A stretch of 64,000 nt of DNA from Bacteroidales bacterium. GTDB lineage: Bacteria > Bacteroidota > Bacteroidia > Bacteroidales > UBA932. The number at the start of each line of letters is the position of its first letter. Positions within the stretch are counted from its first letter, which is position 1. The notes under the pieces were generated by a model that saw only the letters and a list, made by a program, of their open reading frames with translations, was not told the origin of the DNA and made no database searches. Shown here piece by piece: positions 43,834-51,400 of this stretch. The position numbers and the translations under genes were made by a program. The stretch is from the NCBI GenBank assembly GCA_017619675.1, contig JAFZRX010000005.1, positions 22,095 to 86,094 on the forward strand, read 5' to 3'.

Positions 43834-43937
43834 TATTAATTGTACATTTTAATATTTCCAATCAGTTCTGTATGTGCAAAAATACTATTAATTATCTGAA
43901 ATTCGAAGCATTATAATAATTATTAATTGTACATTTT
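43832..43937. repeat. 19-bp direct repeat pair bracketing the transposase promoter
   Basis: ATTATTAATTGTACATTTT occurs at 43832-43850 and again at 43919-43937 (period 87). The first copy overlaps the transposase start codon. Between them the minus strand has TATTTTTG (complement of 43877-43884), a candidate -7 box for the transposase. The pair could be operator sites for self-regulation or a trace of insertion. Confidence 0.6.
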
Positions 43938-43981
43938 TGCCCGATTTTTGGCCAAATGGACTATAGTACGCGTGTGCGATA

Positions 43982-43989
43982 TATCTTTG
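43982..43989 (+). promoter_or_regulatory. -7 element of the TonB-dependent receptor gene
   Basis: TATCTTTG, 18 bases upstream of the ATG at 44007; no -33 TTG at the usual distance. This fixes the start downstream of the longer frame that begins at 43956. Confidence 0.5.
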
Positions 43990-44006
43990 TATATCAAAAC
44001 ATTGCA

Positions 44007-45881
44007 ATGATGACCAACAAGTTGAGGCTCGCGGCAGCCATCCTCTTAGCCGCAACACTTTCATCCGCCAGTCTGTTTGCGGATAACAACATCGATTCAA
44101 GAATAGATACACTGGAAACGGCAGTCGTTACCGGAACACGCCTTTCCGTTCTGCGTGACGCCCTTCCGGCACCGGTATCCGTTGTGGGCAGGGCATCCAT
44201 ATCCGCCAGCGACGAGGCGGAGATAATGCCGTCGGTAATGGAGCAGGTGCCGGGCCTGTTCGTGACATCCCGCGGAGTGACCGGCTACGGCGTCTCCGGC
44301 GGAGCGGCCGGCGCAATTTCATTGCGCGGCTTTGGCGCCGGCGCCGGCCGCGTCATAATCCTCATTGACGGCCACCCCCAGTTCGAATCCATCTACGGCC
44401 ACCCGGTCGCAGACGAATACATGGCCACCAACGCCCAGAGGGTAGAGGTATCCAGGGGCGCGGCCTCCGTGCTTTACGGATCCAACGCCATGGGAGGCGC
44501 CATCAACATAATCACCCGTAAGCCGACCACAGACGGCAATTATCTGGATTTCAAGGAGATGGCCGGATCGTACGGCACATTCCGAATGAACTTTACGGAC
44601 AGTTACAAGAAGGGCCGTTTCTCTACCTCCGTCTCCCTGGGTCATGACAGCACGGAAGGCCATAGGGAGAACTCCAAGTACAATTCCACCAGCGGAATGC
44701 TCAACCTTGGATATCAACTGAGCGACGCCTGGAGCACAGGCGCCAGGTTCAGCCTGATGAACGCCTATTCAGAGAACCCGGGAACCGTTTCGCAGCCAAT
44801 GTTTGACGCATGGTCAAACATCGTCCGCGGAATGGGCACCCTGTCCCTCTCCAATCAATACGAGAACACCTCCGGCAACATAGACCTCTATTTCAATTAT
44901 GGTAACCATATCATAAATGACGGCCATGCAGAGGGCAAAGCTCCGCAGCCATACCTGTTCCACGGCATAGACTTCACCGCAGGATTGTCAGCATATCAGG
45001 TAGTTCCTCTGTTCGTGGGCAACACCATGACGGTTGGAACAGATATCATCTACTACGGCGGACACGCCTACCGCAACCCCGTTACCGAGATTTATGCGGA
45101 CCACAAAAGGCTGAACGAAGAGGCCGTCTATGTATTTGACCAGCAAGTAGTTGGTCCATTCATGTTCAACGCCGGTATCCGCTTCGACTACCACAGCGCA
45201 TACGGTGCCGAATGGATCCCCCAGGTGGGCCTTTCATTCATGCCGTGGGGCAATACAACCATCAAGGCATCGGCCTCAAAGGGCTTCAGGATGCCTAACA
45301 TGCGCGAGCTCTACATGTACGCCTCCGCCAACGCCGAACTCCTTCCTGAAGAGGCCTGGAGTTACGACCTGACCTTGGGCCACCACTTCCTGGACGGAGC
45401 CCTGAACACCGAGGTCAGCGTATTCTATACCAAGGGAACAAACATCATAGAGGTGGTACGTGAGAATGGAAAGCCGCAGAACCGCAATGTGGGCGAATTC
45501 GCCAACAAGGGCGTTGAGGTGGCCGCGGACTGGCGCATAGCGCCGTCGCTGGCATTCAACGCCAACTACAGTTACCTGCACATGGACACCATCTATACCG
45601 GAGCACCGGTTCACAAGGCATACGCAGGCCTTGACTGGACGCCAGGGCGCTTCAGCGCCAGCGTGGGAGCCATGGCCATCAACGACCTGTACCTTTCAAC
45701 CGGAAACAATGCGGAGAAAGCCAACTATGTTGACCTGAAGGCCAAGATAGGCTACCGCGTCACAGACTGGATGCAGGTATTCGTACGCGGAATGAATCTC
45801 CTGAACCAGGACTACCAGACAATGCTGGGATATCCTGAGCCGGGAATCACAATTCTTGGAGGTATAGCAATATCCAAGTAG
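44007..45881 (+). CDS. TonB-dependent receptor (BtuB/FepA-like size)
   Basis: A 624-residue receptor starting at MMTNKLRLAAAILLAA. It has a signal peptide (about 25 residues), a TonB-box-like TLETAVVTGTRLS near residue 40, a plug domain (SLRGFGAGAGRVIILIDGHP near 110, GAASVLYGSNAMGGAINIIT near 150) and a 22-strand-type barrel ending ILGGIAISK. It lacks the carboxypeptidase-D-like N-terminal domain and a SusD partner, so it resembles receptors for small ligands such as vitamins, siderophores or metals. It is convergent with the thiamine operon, but no riboswitch precedes it, so a link to thiamine is not supported. Confidence 0.92.
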   Translation: MMTNKLRLAAAILLAATLSSASLFADNNIDSRIDTLETAVVTGTRLSVLRDALPAPVSVVGRASISASDEAEIMPSVMEQVPGLFVTSRGVTGYGVSGGAAGAISLRGFGAGAGRVIILIDGHPQFESIYGHPVADEYMATNAQRVEVSRGAASVLYGSNAMGGAINIITRKPTTDGNYLDFKEMAGSYGTFRMNFTDSYKKGRFSTSVSLGHDSTEGHRENSKYNSTSGMLNLGYQLSDAWSTGARFSLMNAYSENPGTVSQPMFDAWSNIVRGMGTLSLSNQYENTSGNIDLYFNYGNHIINDGHAEGKAPQPYLFHGIDFTAGLSAYQVVPLFVGNTMTVGTDIIYYGGHAYRNPVTEIYADHKRLNEEAVYVFDQQVVGPFMFNAGIRFDYHSAYGAEWIPQVGLSFMPWGNTTIKASASKGFRMPNMRELYMYASANAELLPEEAWSYDLTLGHHFLDGALNTEVSVFYTKGTNIIEVVRENGKPQNRNVGEFANKGVEVAADWRIAPSLAFNANYSYLHMDTIYTGAPVHKAYAGLDWTPGRFSASVGAMAINDLYLSTGNNAEKANYVDLKAKIGYRVTDWMQVFVRGMNLLNQDYQTMLGYPEPGITILGGIAISK

Positions 45882-45883
45882 AC

Positions 45884-46693
45884 TTACCTGTGGGCCTTCC
45901 AGAAATGGTCCACGGGGCCGTGGCCGTGCCCTATGGCGTAGTCCGCGCCGGAGAGGATTGCTGAATTGATGTAATCCTTTGCGGCGCGGGCTGCCTCGTC
46001 AAGGCCCAGGCCCTGCGCCAGGTAGGAGGCGAAGGCGGACGACAGCGTGCAGCCGGTGCCGTGCGTATTTGGCGTATAGAGGCGCTTGGAGGGGAGTTCC
46101 AGGATGGTGTCCGCCTCCGCGTTATAGAATATGTCAACCAGGTTGTCCTCTGACAGGTGGCCGGCCTTCATCAGGACGGAGACGCGGCCGCCGCAGGAGA
46201 GGGCGCGCGCCAGGCGCGGCAGATCCTCCTGCGAGGCGATCTTCTCTCCGGCCAGGATTTCCGCCTCCGGCACGTTTGGCGTGATGACCCGTGCCATGGG
46301 CACGAGGTCGGACGCCAGCACCCGGATGGCGGACTCTTCTATCAGCCGGTGTCCCGACGTGGAAACCATCACCGGATCCAGCACTATGTTCTTAATGCCG
46401 AAGCGCTCCAGCTGCTCCTTCACCGCCAGGACCACCTCCGCGCTGTGCAGCATTCCAATCTTCACGGCGTCCGCGCCAATGTCGCTGAGCACCGCGGCAA
46501 TCTGTGCCGATATGATGGGGATTGGAATTGGATGTACGTCCTCCACGCCAACGGTGTTCTGGACCGTCACCGCCGTGATTGCGCTGGCGGCGTAACTGCC
46601 GGTTGCGCTTATGGCTTTAATGTCGGCCTGGATGCCGGCTCCTCCGCCGGAATCGCTGCCGGCAATTGTCAATACTCTGGGGTATGTCTTCAT
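45884..46693 (-). CDS. thiD: Hydroxymethylpyrimidine/phosphomethylpyrimidine kinase
   Basis: Phosphorylates HMP and then HMP-phosphate to HMP-diphosphate, the pyrimidine half of thiamine. The 269-residue ribokinase-type protein has TIAGSDSGGGAGIQADIK at the N-terminus, VLDPVMVSTSGHRL near 107, and the catalytic NTHGTGCTLSSAFASYLAQG near 210. Last gene of the thiamine operon, 4 bases after thiL. Confidence 0.96.
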   Translation of the reverse strand: MKTYPRVLTIAGSDSGGGAGIQADIKAISATGSYAASAITAVTVQNTVGVEDVHPIPIPIISAQIAAVLSDIGADAVKIGMLHSAEVVLAVKEQLERFGIKNIVLDPVMVSTSGHRLIEESAIRVLASDLVPMARVITPNVPEAEILAGEKIASQEDLPRLARALSCGGRVSVLMKAGHLSEDNLVDIFYNAEADTILELPSKRLYTPNTHGTGCTLSSAFASYLAQGLGLDEAARAAKDYINSAILSGADYAIGHGHGPVDHFWKAHR

Positions 46694-46697
46694 AGTG

Positions 46698-47648
46698 CTA
46701 AAAGTGTCTGAATCCTAAATAATCCCGGTCCGATCCAACCCAGACCAGGTCACGGCCTTCGGTTATACGGCCGATTACGTAATACGTAACAGTGGGCTCC
46801 GTTCCGGGAGCCATGGTGAAAAGGAGTTCGTAGTCCTCGCCGCCGGTGAGGGCAAGGTCCAGTGCGTCCCAGCCCTGCCGGGCGCACACCTGGCGCAATT
46901 CGGCGGAGAGGGGGATGTCGGCGGTGCGTATTTCCGCGCCTGTGCCGGAAGCCTTCAGGATGTGGCGCAGGTCGGAGGCTATGCCGTCCGATATGTCCAT
47001 CATGGAGTGGACGCCCGGCGTGGCGGCCAGGGCCATGCCCTCGCGGACGCGGGGCACCGGCCTGTAGTGCCGCGCCACCAGGGCGCCGGCGGCGGCGTCA
47101 CGCTCCACCCCTTTGAGGATCACCTGCAGGCCGCCGCCGGAGTCGCCCAGCGGGCCGGTCACGCAGACCAGGTCGCCGGGAACGGCGTCGCTCCGCTTGC
47201 GTGACCGGCCGCTGGCGCATTCGCCAAGCACCGTCACGTTGATGCAGATCCCCGCCTGGGAGGTGGTGGTATCGCCGCCCAGCAGGGGAGCGCCGCAATA
47301 GTCCGAGCACTCCCTGTAGCCGGCCGTGAAACCGTCCATCCATTCAGTGTCCAGGCCCCGCGGGAGACCCAGCGACAGGAAAGACCCTACGGGTCTGCCG
47401 CCCATGGCGGCTATGTCGCTGAAGTTGACCGCGGCGCTCTTCCAGCCCAGCAGGCGGGCGGGGATGTCGTCCCGCAGGAAGTGGGAGCCCTCCACCAGCA
47501 TGTCTGTTGTGACCAGGGTCTCCATCCCGCCCGCCTGCGGCAGCACCGCGCAGTCGTCGCCTATGCCCAGCACCCCTTCCGGGGCGCCGCCCACGGCCTC
47601 CTTGATGCGCTCTATGAGCCCGAACTCTCCAAGTTCCTTTAAATCCAT
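46698..47648 (-). CDS. thiL: Thiamine-monophosphate kinase
   Basis: Converts thiamine phosphate to the cofactor thiamine diphosphate. I start it at 47648 (MDLKELGEFGLIERI), giving 316 residues; the longer frame to 47933 runs backwards through tenA. Family motifs are VLGIGDDCAVL near 27, TDMLVEGSHFL near 48, NFSDIAAMGGRP near 74, LLGGDTTTS near 120, MMDISDGIASDL near 205 and LTGGEDYELLF near 255. It overlaps the tenA stop by 10 bases. Confidence 0.95.
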   Translation of the reverse strand: MDLKELGEFGLIERIKEAVGGAPEGVLGIGDDCAVLPQAGGMETLVTTDMLVEGSHFLRDDIPARLLGWKSAAVNFSDIAAMGGRPVGSFLSLGLPRGLDTEWMDGFTAGYRECSDYCGAPLLGGDTTTSQAGICINVTVLGECASGRSRKRSDAVPGDLVCVTGPLGDSGGGLQVILKGVERDAAAGALVARHYRPVPRVREGMALAATPGVHSMMDISDGIASDLRHILKASGTGAEIRTADIPLSAELRQVCARQGWDALDLALTGGEDYELLFTMAPGTEPTVTYYVIGRITEGRDLVWVGSDRDYLGFRHF

Positions 47649-48322
47649 CCCTTCAGTGAATTCATATAATCGTAATCCTTTCCGTCCCCGCAGTATCCGT
47701 AATCCCAGAAGGCGTACTCGAACAGGGCGGCCTCCAGGAACGCCTGGGTCATCTTGGCGCGCGTATCGTCGTCCACGGCGGCGGCCCACTGGTCGGCTAT
47801 CGCCAACACGGCGTTCACGCCTTCCGTGAACTCCTCGTTGCCGTACTCCAGAACCCACTCCTTGTACGGATTGCCCTCCAGGGACGCAATGCTCAGGATA
47901 TACAGGCCGACTTCGTTGTAGATCCACATGCACGGCAGCATTGCGGCCAGCGCGACCTCCTTGGAGCCGCTGTCAATTGCGGCCTGGGTATGGTTGTTAT
48001 ATGTGGATGTCACCACTGAAGAAGTAACCTCCGTGTCAATTCCAAAACGGCCTATCAGCAGTTCGTGCATGGCCTTTTCGCCGTCCAGTCCCGTCTGGGC
48101 GAACAGGCGGAACATCTCCTGCTGTGCAGGGTCCGTCATCATATCGGCCAGCAGGAACATCTGGCGTCCGTAGTTGCCAAGGTACACTTCGTCCTGGGCT
48201 ATATACCGGTCAAATTTGGCCGGGTCCAGGCTGCCGTCAGCCAGTTCCTTAATGAATGGGAGGCCTTTGATGCCCTCGAATATTTTGGCCGATTCAGCCC
48301 AGACGTCTTTTGTCCAACTCAT
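47639..48322 (-). CDS. tenA: Thiaminase II / aminopyrimidine aminohydrolase
   Basis: Hydrolyses aminomethyl-pyrimidine from degraded thiamine to HMP, feeding salvage. The 227-residue all-helical protein has FIKELADGSLDPAKFDRYIAQD-type N-terminal helices, the YLGNYGRQMFLLADM segment near 48 and LPCMWIYNEVG near 130 with the catalytic-Cys region. It also has the active-site Glu-containing tail ALFEYAFWDYGY near 207. It overlaps thiE by 29 bases. Presence of tenA without thiC or thiG here points to salvage rather than complete synthesis. Confidence 0.93.
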   Translation of the reverse strand: MSWTKDVWAESAKIFEGIKGLPFIKELADGSLDPAKFDRYIAQDEVYLGNYGRQMFLLADMMTDPAQQEMFRLFAQTGLDGEKAMHELLIGRFGIDTEVTSSVVTSTYNNHTQAAIDSGSKEVALAAMLPCMWIYNEVGLYILSIASLEGNPYKEWVLEYGNEEFTEGVNAVLAIADQWAAAVDDDTRAKMTQAFLEAALFEYAFWDYGYCGDGKDYDYMNSLKGWI

Positions 48323-48944
48323 TGTCTATTATGCTTTTAAGGTTTTTACTCGCTAAATATGGATCCGGCGCGCTCACTATGGCACTGACCACGGCCACGC
48401 CGTCCGCGCCGCAGGCGACGGCCTGGCCGGCGGTGGCGGCGTTCATCCCGCCGATCCCGCACAGCGGGTGGCGGGACAACGCCCGCGCCCGCCGCAGCCC
48501 CTCGTACCCGAAAGGCGCCAGCGTATCGGTCTTTGTATTGGTGGAGAAAACGGGGGAGACCGCCACATAGTCAACGTCCAGGGCGTTCGCCTCCACCACT
48601 TCGTCCATGGTCTCCACGGACAGGCCGATTATCTTGTCCGGCCCCAGCAGGCGCCGGGCAATCTCGTACGGCATGTCGGACTGGCCAATGTGGACGCCGT
48701 CCGCGTCCACGGCCAGGGCCACGTCAACCCGGTCGTTTATCAGCAAGGGCACGCCGCTGCCCGCCAGGGCGGCCTTCAGGCGCTGCCCCAGCGCGATGAA
48801 CTCCCGGGTGTCCAGGTCCTTCTCCCGCAGCTGCACCAGCGTCACGCCGCCTTTAACGGCCTGCAGGACCACAGTCTCAAGGTCACGCCCCAGGGCCAAC
48901 CCCCGGTCCGTAACCAGGTATAACGCTAATGTCTCCCTTTTCAT
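48294..48944 (-). CDS. thiE: Thiamine-phosphate synthase
   Basis: Joins HMP-diphosphate and thiazole phosphate to thiamine phosphate. A 216-residue TIM barrel with LYLVTDRGLALG at the start, GGVTLVQLREKDLDT near 31, LLINDRVDVALAVDADGVHIGQSDMP near 66, and GIGGMNAATAGQAVACGADGVAVVSAI near 163. It sits between thiM (4-base overlap) and tenA (29-base overlap), so translation of the operon is tightly coupled. Confidence 0.96.
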   Translation of the reverse strand: MKRETLALYLVTDRGLALGRDLETVVLQAVKGGVTLVQLREKDLDTREFIALGQRLKAALAGSGVPLLINDRVDVALAVDADGVHIGQSDMPYEIARRLLGPDKIIGLSVETMDEVVEANALDVDYVAVSPVFSTNTKTDTLAPFGYEGLRRARALSRHPLCGIGGMNAATAGQAVACGADGVAVVSAIVSAPDPYLASKNLKSIIDNELDKRRLG

Positions 48945-49738
48945 ATCCTGATGTCCTTTGCGTAATCCTCCGGGTCGAAGGTGCTCAGTTCGTCAATGAA
49001 GTTCATGGCCAGGGAGCCGGTGCCGGCGCTGCGGGCGGCAGCGCGCTCACCGGCGACGCCCATCAGGGCCATCGCGTTGCGCGCGGCCAGCAGTCGGTCC
49101 TCGCCGGCCGCTATGAACGCTCCCGTCACCACGGATGCTGTGCATCCCATTGCGGTGACGCGCGCCATCATCGGATGGCCGTTCTCTATCTTTGCCACGT
49201 TAACGCCATCGGTAATATAGTCGATTGGGCCGCTGACGGACACTATGGCCCCGCTGCTCAGGGCAAGCGCCTTGGCGCCTTCCACGGCATCGGAGCTCAG
49301 CTCGGAGCTGTCAACCCCGCGGGAGTGGATCTGCTCTCCCGCAAGGCACATGATCTCCGAGGCGTTGCCCCGGATCACGGTGGGCTTGCTGTCGCGTATC
49401 AGCGACAGCGCCGTCTGCGTGCGGATGCGGCTCGCGCCCGCGCCCACCGGGTCAAGCACCCAGGGCTTGCCCAGGCGCCGCGCCGTCGCCGCCGCAATCC
49501 TCATCCCGTCAATTTCCTGCATGTCCAGGCAGCCGATGTTGACCACCAGGGCCGATGCGATCCCAACAATTTCCTCCATCTCTTCCGGGCAGAAGGACAT
49601 CAGCGGTGAAGCGCCAATGGCCAGCAACGCATTCGCGTTGATTTCCATGGCGACGTAGTTTGTAATACAATGTACAAGTGGAGATTTCTCGCGTACTGAC
49701 GCGCAATCTCTGATGAATGAATCAGATGATGTAGACAT
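48941..49738 (-). CDS. thiM: Hydroxyethylthiazole kinase
   Basis: Phosphorylates the salvaged thiazole alcohol. A 265-residue ribokinase-type enzyme with PLVHCITNYVAMEINANALLAIG-like N-terminus, PWVLDPVGAGASRIRT near 110, and the substrate-binding TAMGCTASVVTGAFIAAG near 200. The catalytic Cys lies in GCTAS. First gene of the operon; its ATG is 2 bases after the TPP riboswitch. Confidence 0.96.
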   Translation of the reverse strand: MSTSSDSFIRDCASVREKSPLVHCITNYVAMEINANALLAIGASPLMSFCPEEMEEIVGIASALVVNIGCLDMQEIDGMRIAAATARRLGKPWVLDPVGAGASRIRTQTALSLIRDSKPTVIRGNASEIMCLAGEQIHSRGVDSSELSSDAVEGAKALALSSGAIVSVSGPIDYITDGVNVAKIENGHPMMARVTAMGCTASVVTGAFIAAGEDRLLAARNAMALMGVAGERAAARSAGTGSLAMNFIDELSTFDPEDYAKDIRI

Positions 49739-49740
49739 AA

Positions 49741-49812
49741 TTCCCTACGCTGTAATTAAACAAATCAGGTTCTAAGGGTATAATCTCAGCCGCCCATGGG
49801 CAGCACCCCGTA
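49741..49812 (-). promoter_or_regulatory. TPP (THI-box) riboswitch controlling the thiamine operon
   Basis: The minus strand shows the conserved THI element: GGGGTGC near the 5' end, GGCTGAGA, ACCC, then TAGAACCTGAT, and the 3' consensus CAGCGTAGGGAA. The closing stem pairs TACG with CGTA. The last conserved bases end 2 nt before the thiM ATG, so the aptamer's 3' strand covers the ribosome entry region. Binding of thiamine diphosphate would block translation start; no terminator is visible between aptamer and gene. Confidence 0.93.
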
Positions 49813-49821
49813 TTTCAGACA

Positions 49822-49829
49822 CAAATATA
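49822..49829 (-). promoter_or_regulatory. -7 element of the thiamine operon
   Basis: The complement reads TATATTTG. Transcription would start near 49815, so the transcript begins practically with the aptamer. No matching -33 TTG was found. Confidence 0.55.
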
Positions 49830-49883
49830 CTCAATCCGCTGCATAATACCTAATTATTTTTATTGTCAAAGAAGTCTTTGCAC

Positions 49884-49914
49884 TTGCTTGAAAACAAAAA
49901 ACTGCATAAATTTG
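49884..49914 (+). promoter_or_regulatory. Promoter of the iron-sulfur protein/AKR pair
   Basis: TTG at 49884-49886, 20-bp spacer, TAAATTTG at 49907-49914. Expected start near 49921, giving a leader of about 47 nt to the ATG at 49968. It shows that the longer frame beginning at 49863 is not the start. Confidence 0.7.
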
Positions 49915-49967
49915 AGGATAGTGTGCAATTAACAATCACATCTGCAAAACAAAAAACAATTCTTAAT

Positions 49968-51395
49968 ATGCTAAAGAAAACCCGAATCGCTCTGGCGGCC
50001 ATCTTTTTCATAGCCATTTCGCTGCTGTTCCTTGGAATCAGCGGGGAACTGACAAAATGGTTCGGATGGATGCCAAAGCTCCAGTTCCTGCCGGCAGTGC
50101 TCGCCGTTAACGTTGGCGTCATACTGCTGCTGGTCGTAGTGGCCCTGCTCTTCGGCCGCTGTTACTGTTCCATTGTCTGTCCAATGGGCGTCTATCAGGA
50201 CATTGTTTCCTGGCTTAGCAGCAAGCGCAAAGGCAAAAAGATGCGCTTCTCTTACAAAAAGGAGATCAAATGGCTCCGTTACGGTGTATGGGTCCTCTTT
50301 GTGATAGCCCTCATCGCCGGAATCCAGGTGTTCGTCGCAATCCTGGCGCCTTACAGCGCCTACGGAAGGATGCTCCGTACCGCCGTGGCCCCGGCTTCCA
50401 CCGGAACCATCATCATTGCAATAGTCACCTTCCTGGTGATTACAATCCTGGCCTGGATCGGTGGCCGCACATACTGCAACACCATCTGCCCGGTGGGCAC
50501 AACGCTCAGCTTCTTCTCCCGCTTCGCGATGTTCCGCCCCATAATCGACGCTGACAAGTGCAAGAACTGCCGCGCTTGCGAGAAGCAGTGCAAGGCCTCC
50601 TGCATAGACATCGCCAACAAGAAGATAGACTACAGCCGATGCGTTGACTGCTTCAACTGCATCGAGAACTGCAAGTTCGGCGCCCTCACATACGGCAAGG
50701 CCTGGGGAAAGGCCAAAAAGGCTGAAGCCCCGGCGGCCGACGCCCCCAAGGAGGCGTCCGCCGTTGACGCAGGCCGCAGAGCGTTCATAGCGTCATCCGC
50801 TATCGCGGTGACCGCCGCCACGCTCGGCGCCCAGGACAAGAAGCTGGACGGCGGTCTGGCGGAAGTCCTGGACAAGAAGGCGCCGGAGCGCACCGCGCCC
50901 CTTACGCCCTTCGGCTCGGAGAGCATCAAGGACTTCTACCGCCATTGCACCGCCTGCCAATTGTGCGTGGCCAACTGTCCTAACCACGTGCTCCGCCCGT
51001 CAATGGACCTCAGCCACTTCATGCAGCCGGAGATGAGTTATGAGAACGGCTACTGCCGCCCTGAGTGCACCAAGTGCTCCCAGGTATGCCCGGCAGGTGC
51101 CATCAAGCCCATAACCCCTCAGGAGAAGACTACATTCCACATTGGAACGGCCACCATAGACCGTGACCTCTGCGTAATCGAAAGGGACGGCGTCACCTGC
51201 GGCAACTGCGCCCGTCACTGTCCCGTTGGAGCCATCATGATGGTCCGCAAGGATCCTTCCAACAGGCGTTCTCCCCAGATCCCTTCAGTGGACGAGGCCA
51301 AGTGCATCGGATGCGGCGCCTGCGAGAACCTCTGCCCTTCACGCCCGTACAGCGCAATCCACGTCAACGGACTTCAGGTACACATTAAAGACTAG
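49968..51395 (+). CDS. Membrane polyferredoxin (NapH/NosR-like 4Fe-4S protein)
   Basis: A 475-residue protein starting at MLKKTRIALAAIFFIAIS. The first 190 residues hold about four membrane segments and two Cys motifs, YCSIVCPMGVYQD and YCNTICPVGTT, as in NapH/NosR/RdxA electron-transfer proteins. Four to six 4Fe-4S clusters follow: CKNCRACEKQC, CVDCFNCIENC, CTACQLCVANC, CTKCSQVC, CGNCARHC and CIGCGACENLC. A Tat- or membrane-like AFIASSAIAVTAATLGA stretch separates the first two from the rest. It probably passes electrons between the membrane pool and an exported partner. It is 5 bases upstream of the iron-sulfur aldo/keto reductase, which is the likely partner. Confidence 0.88.
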   Translation: MLKKTRIALAAIFFIAISLLFLGISGELTKWFGWMPKLQFLPAVLAVNVGVILLLVVVALLFGRCYCSIVCPMGVYQDIVSWLSSKRKGKKMRFSYKKEIKWLRYGVWVLFVIALIAGIQVFVAILAPYSAYGRMLRTAVAPASTGTIIIAIVTFLVITILAWIGGRTYCNTICPVGTTLSFFSRFAMFRPIIDADKCKNCRACEKQCKASCIDIANKKIDYSRCVDCFNCIENCKFGALTYGKAWGKAKKAEAPAADAPKEASAVDAGRRAFIASSAIAVTAATLGAQDKKLDGGLAEVLDKKAPERTAPLTPFGSESIKDFYRHCTACQLCVANCPNHVLRPSMDLSHFMQPEMSYENGYCRPECTKCSQVCPAGAIKPITPQEKTTFHIGTATIDRDLCVIERDGVTCGNCARHCPVGAIMMVRKDPSNRRSPQIPSVDEAKCIGCGACENLCPSRPYSAIHVNGLQVHIKD

Positions 51396-51400
51396 CAGCC

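Noticed and set aside
42210-43859. Possible terminal inverted repeats of the IS4-like element
   Set aside because: Only a 12-base AT-rich partial match was found, with no target-site duplication. This is too weak to set element ends.
47649-47933. N-terminal extension of the ThiL frame by 95 codons
   Set aside because: The extension lies within tenA and reads as low-complexity Arg/Gly sequence. The family start MDLKELGEFGLI is at 47648.
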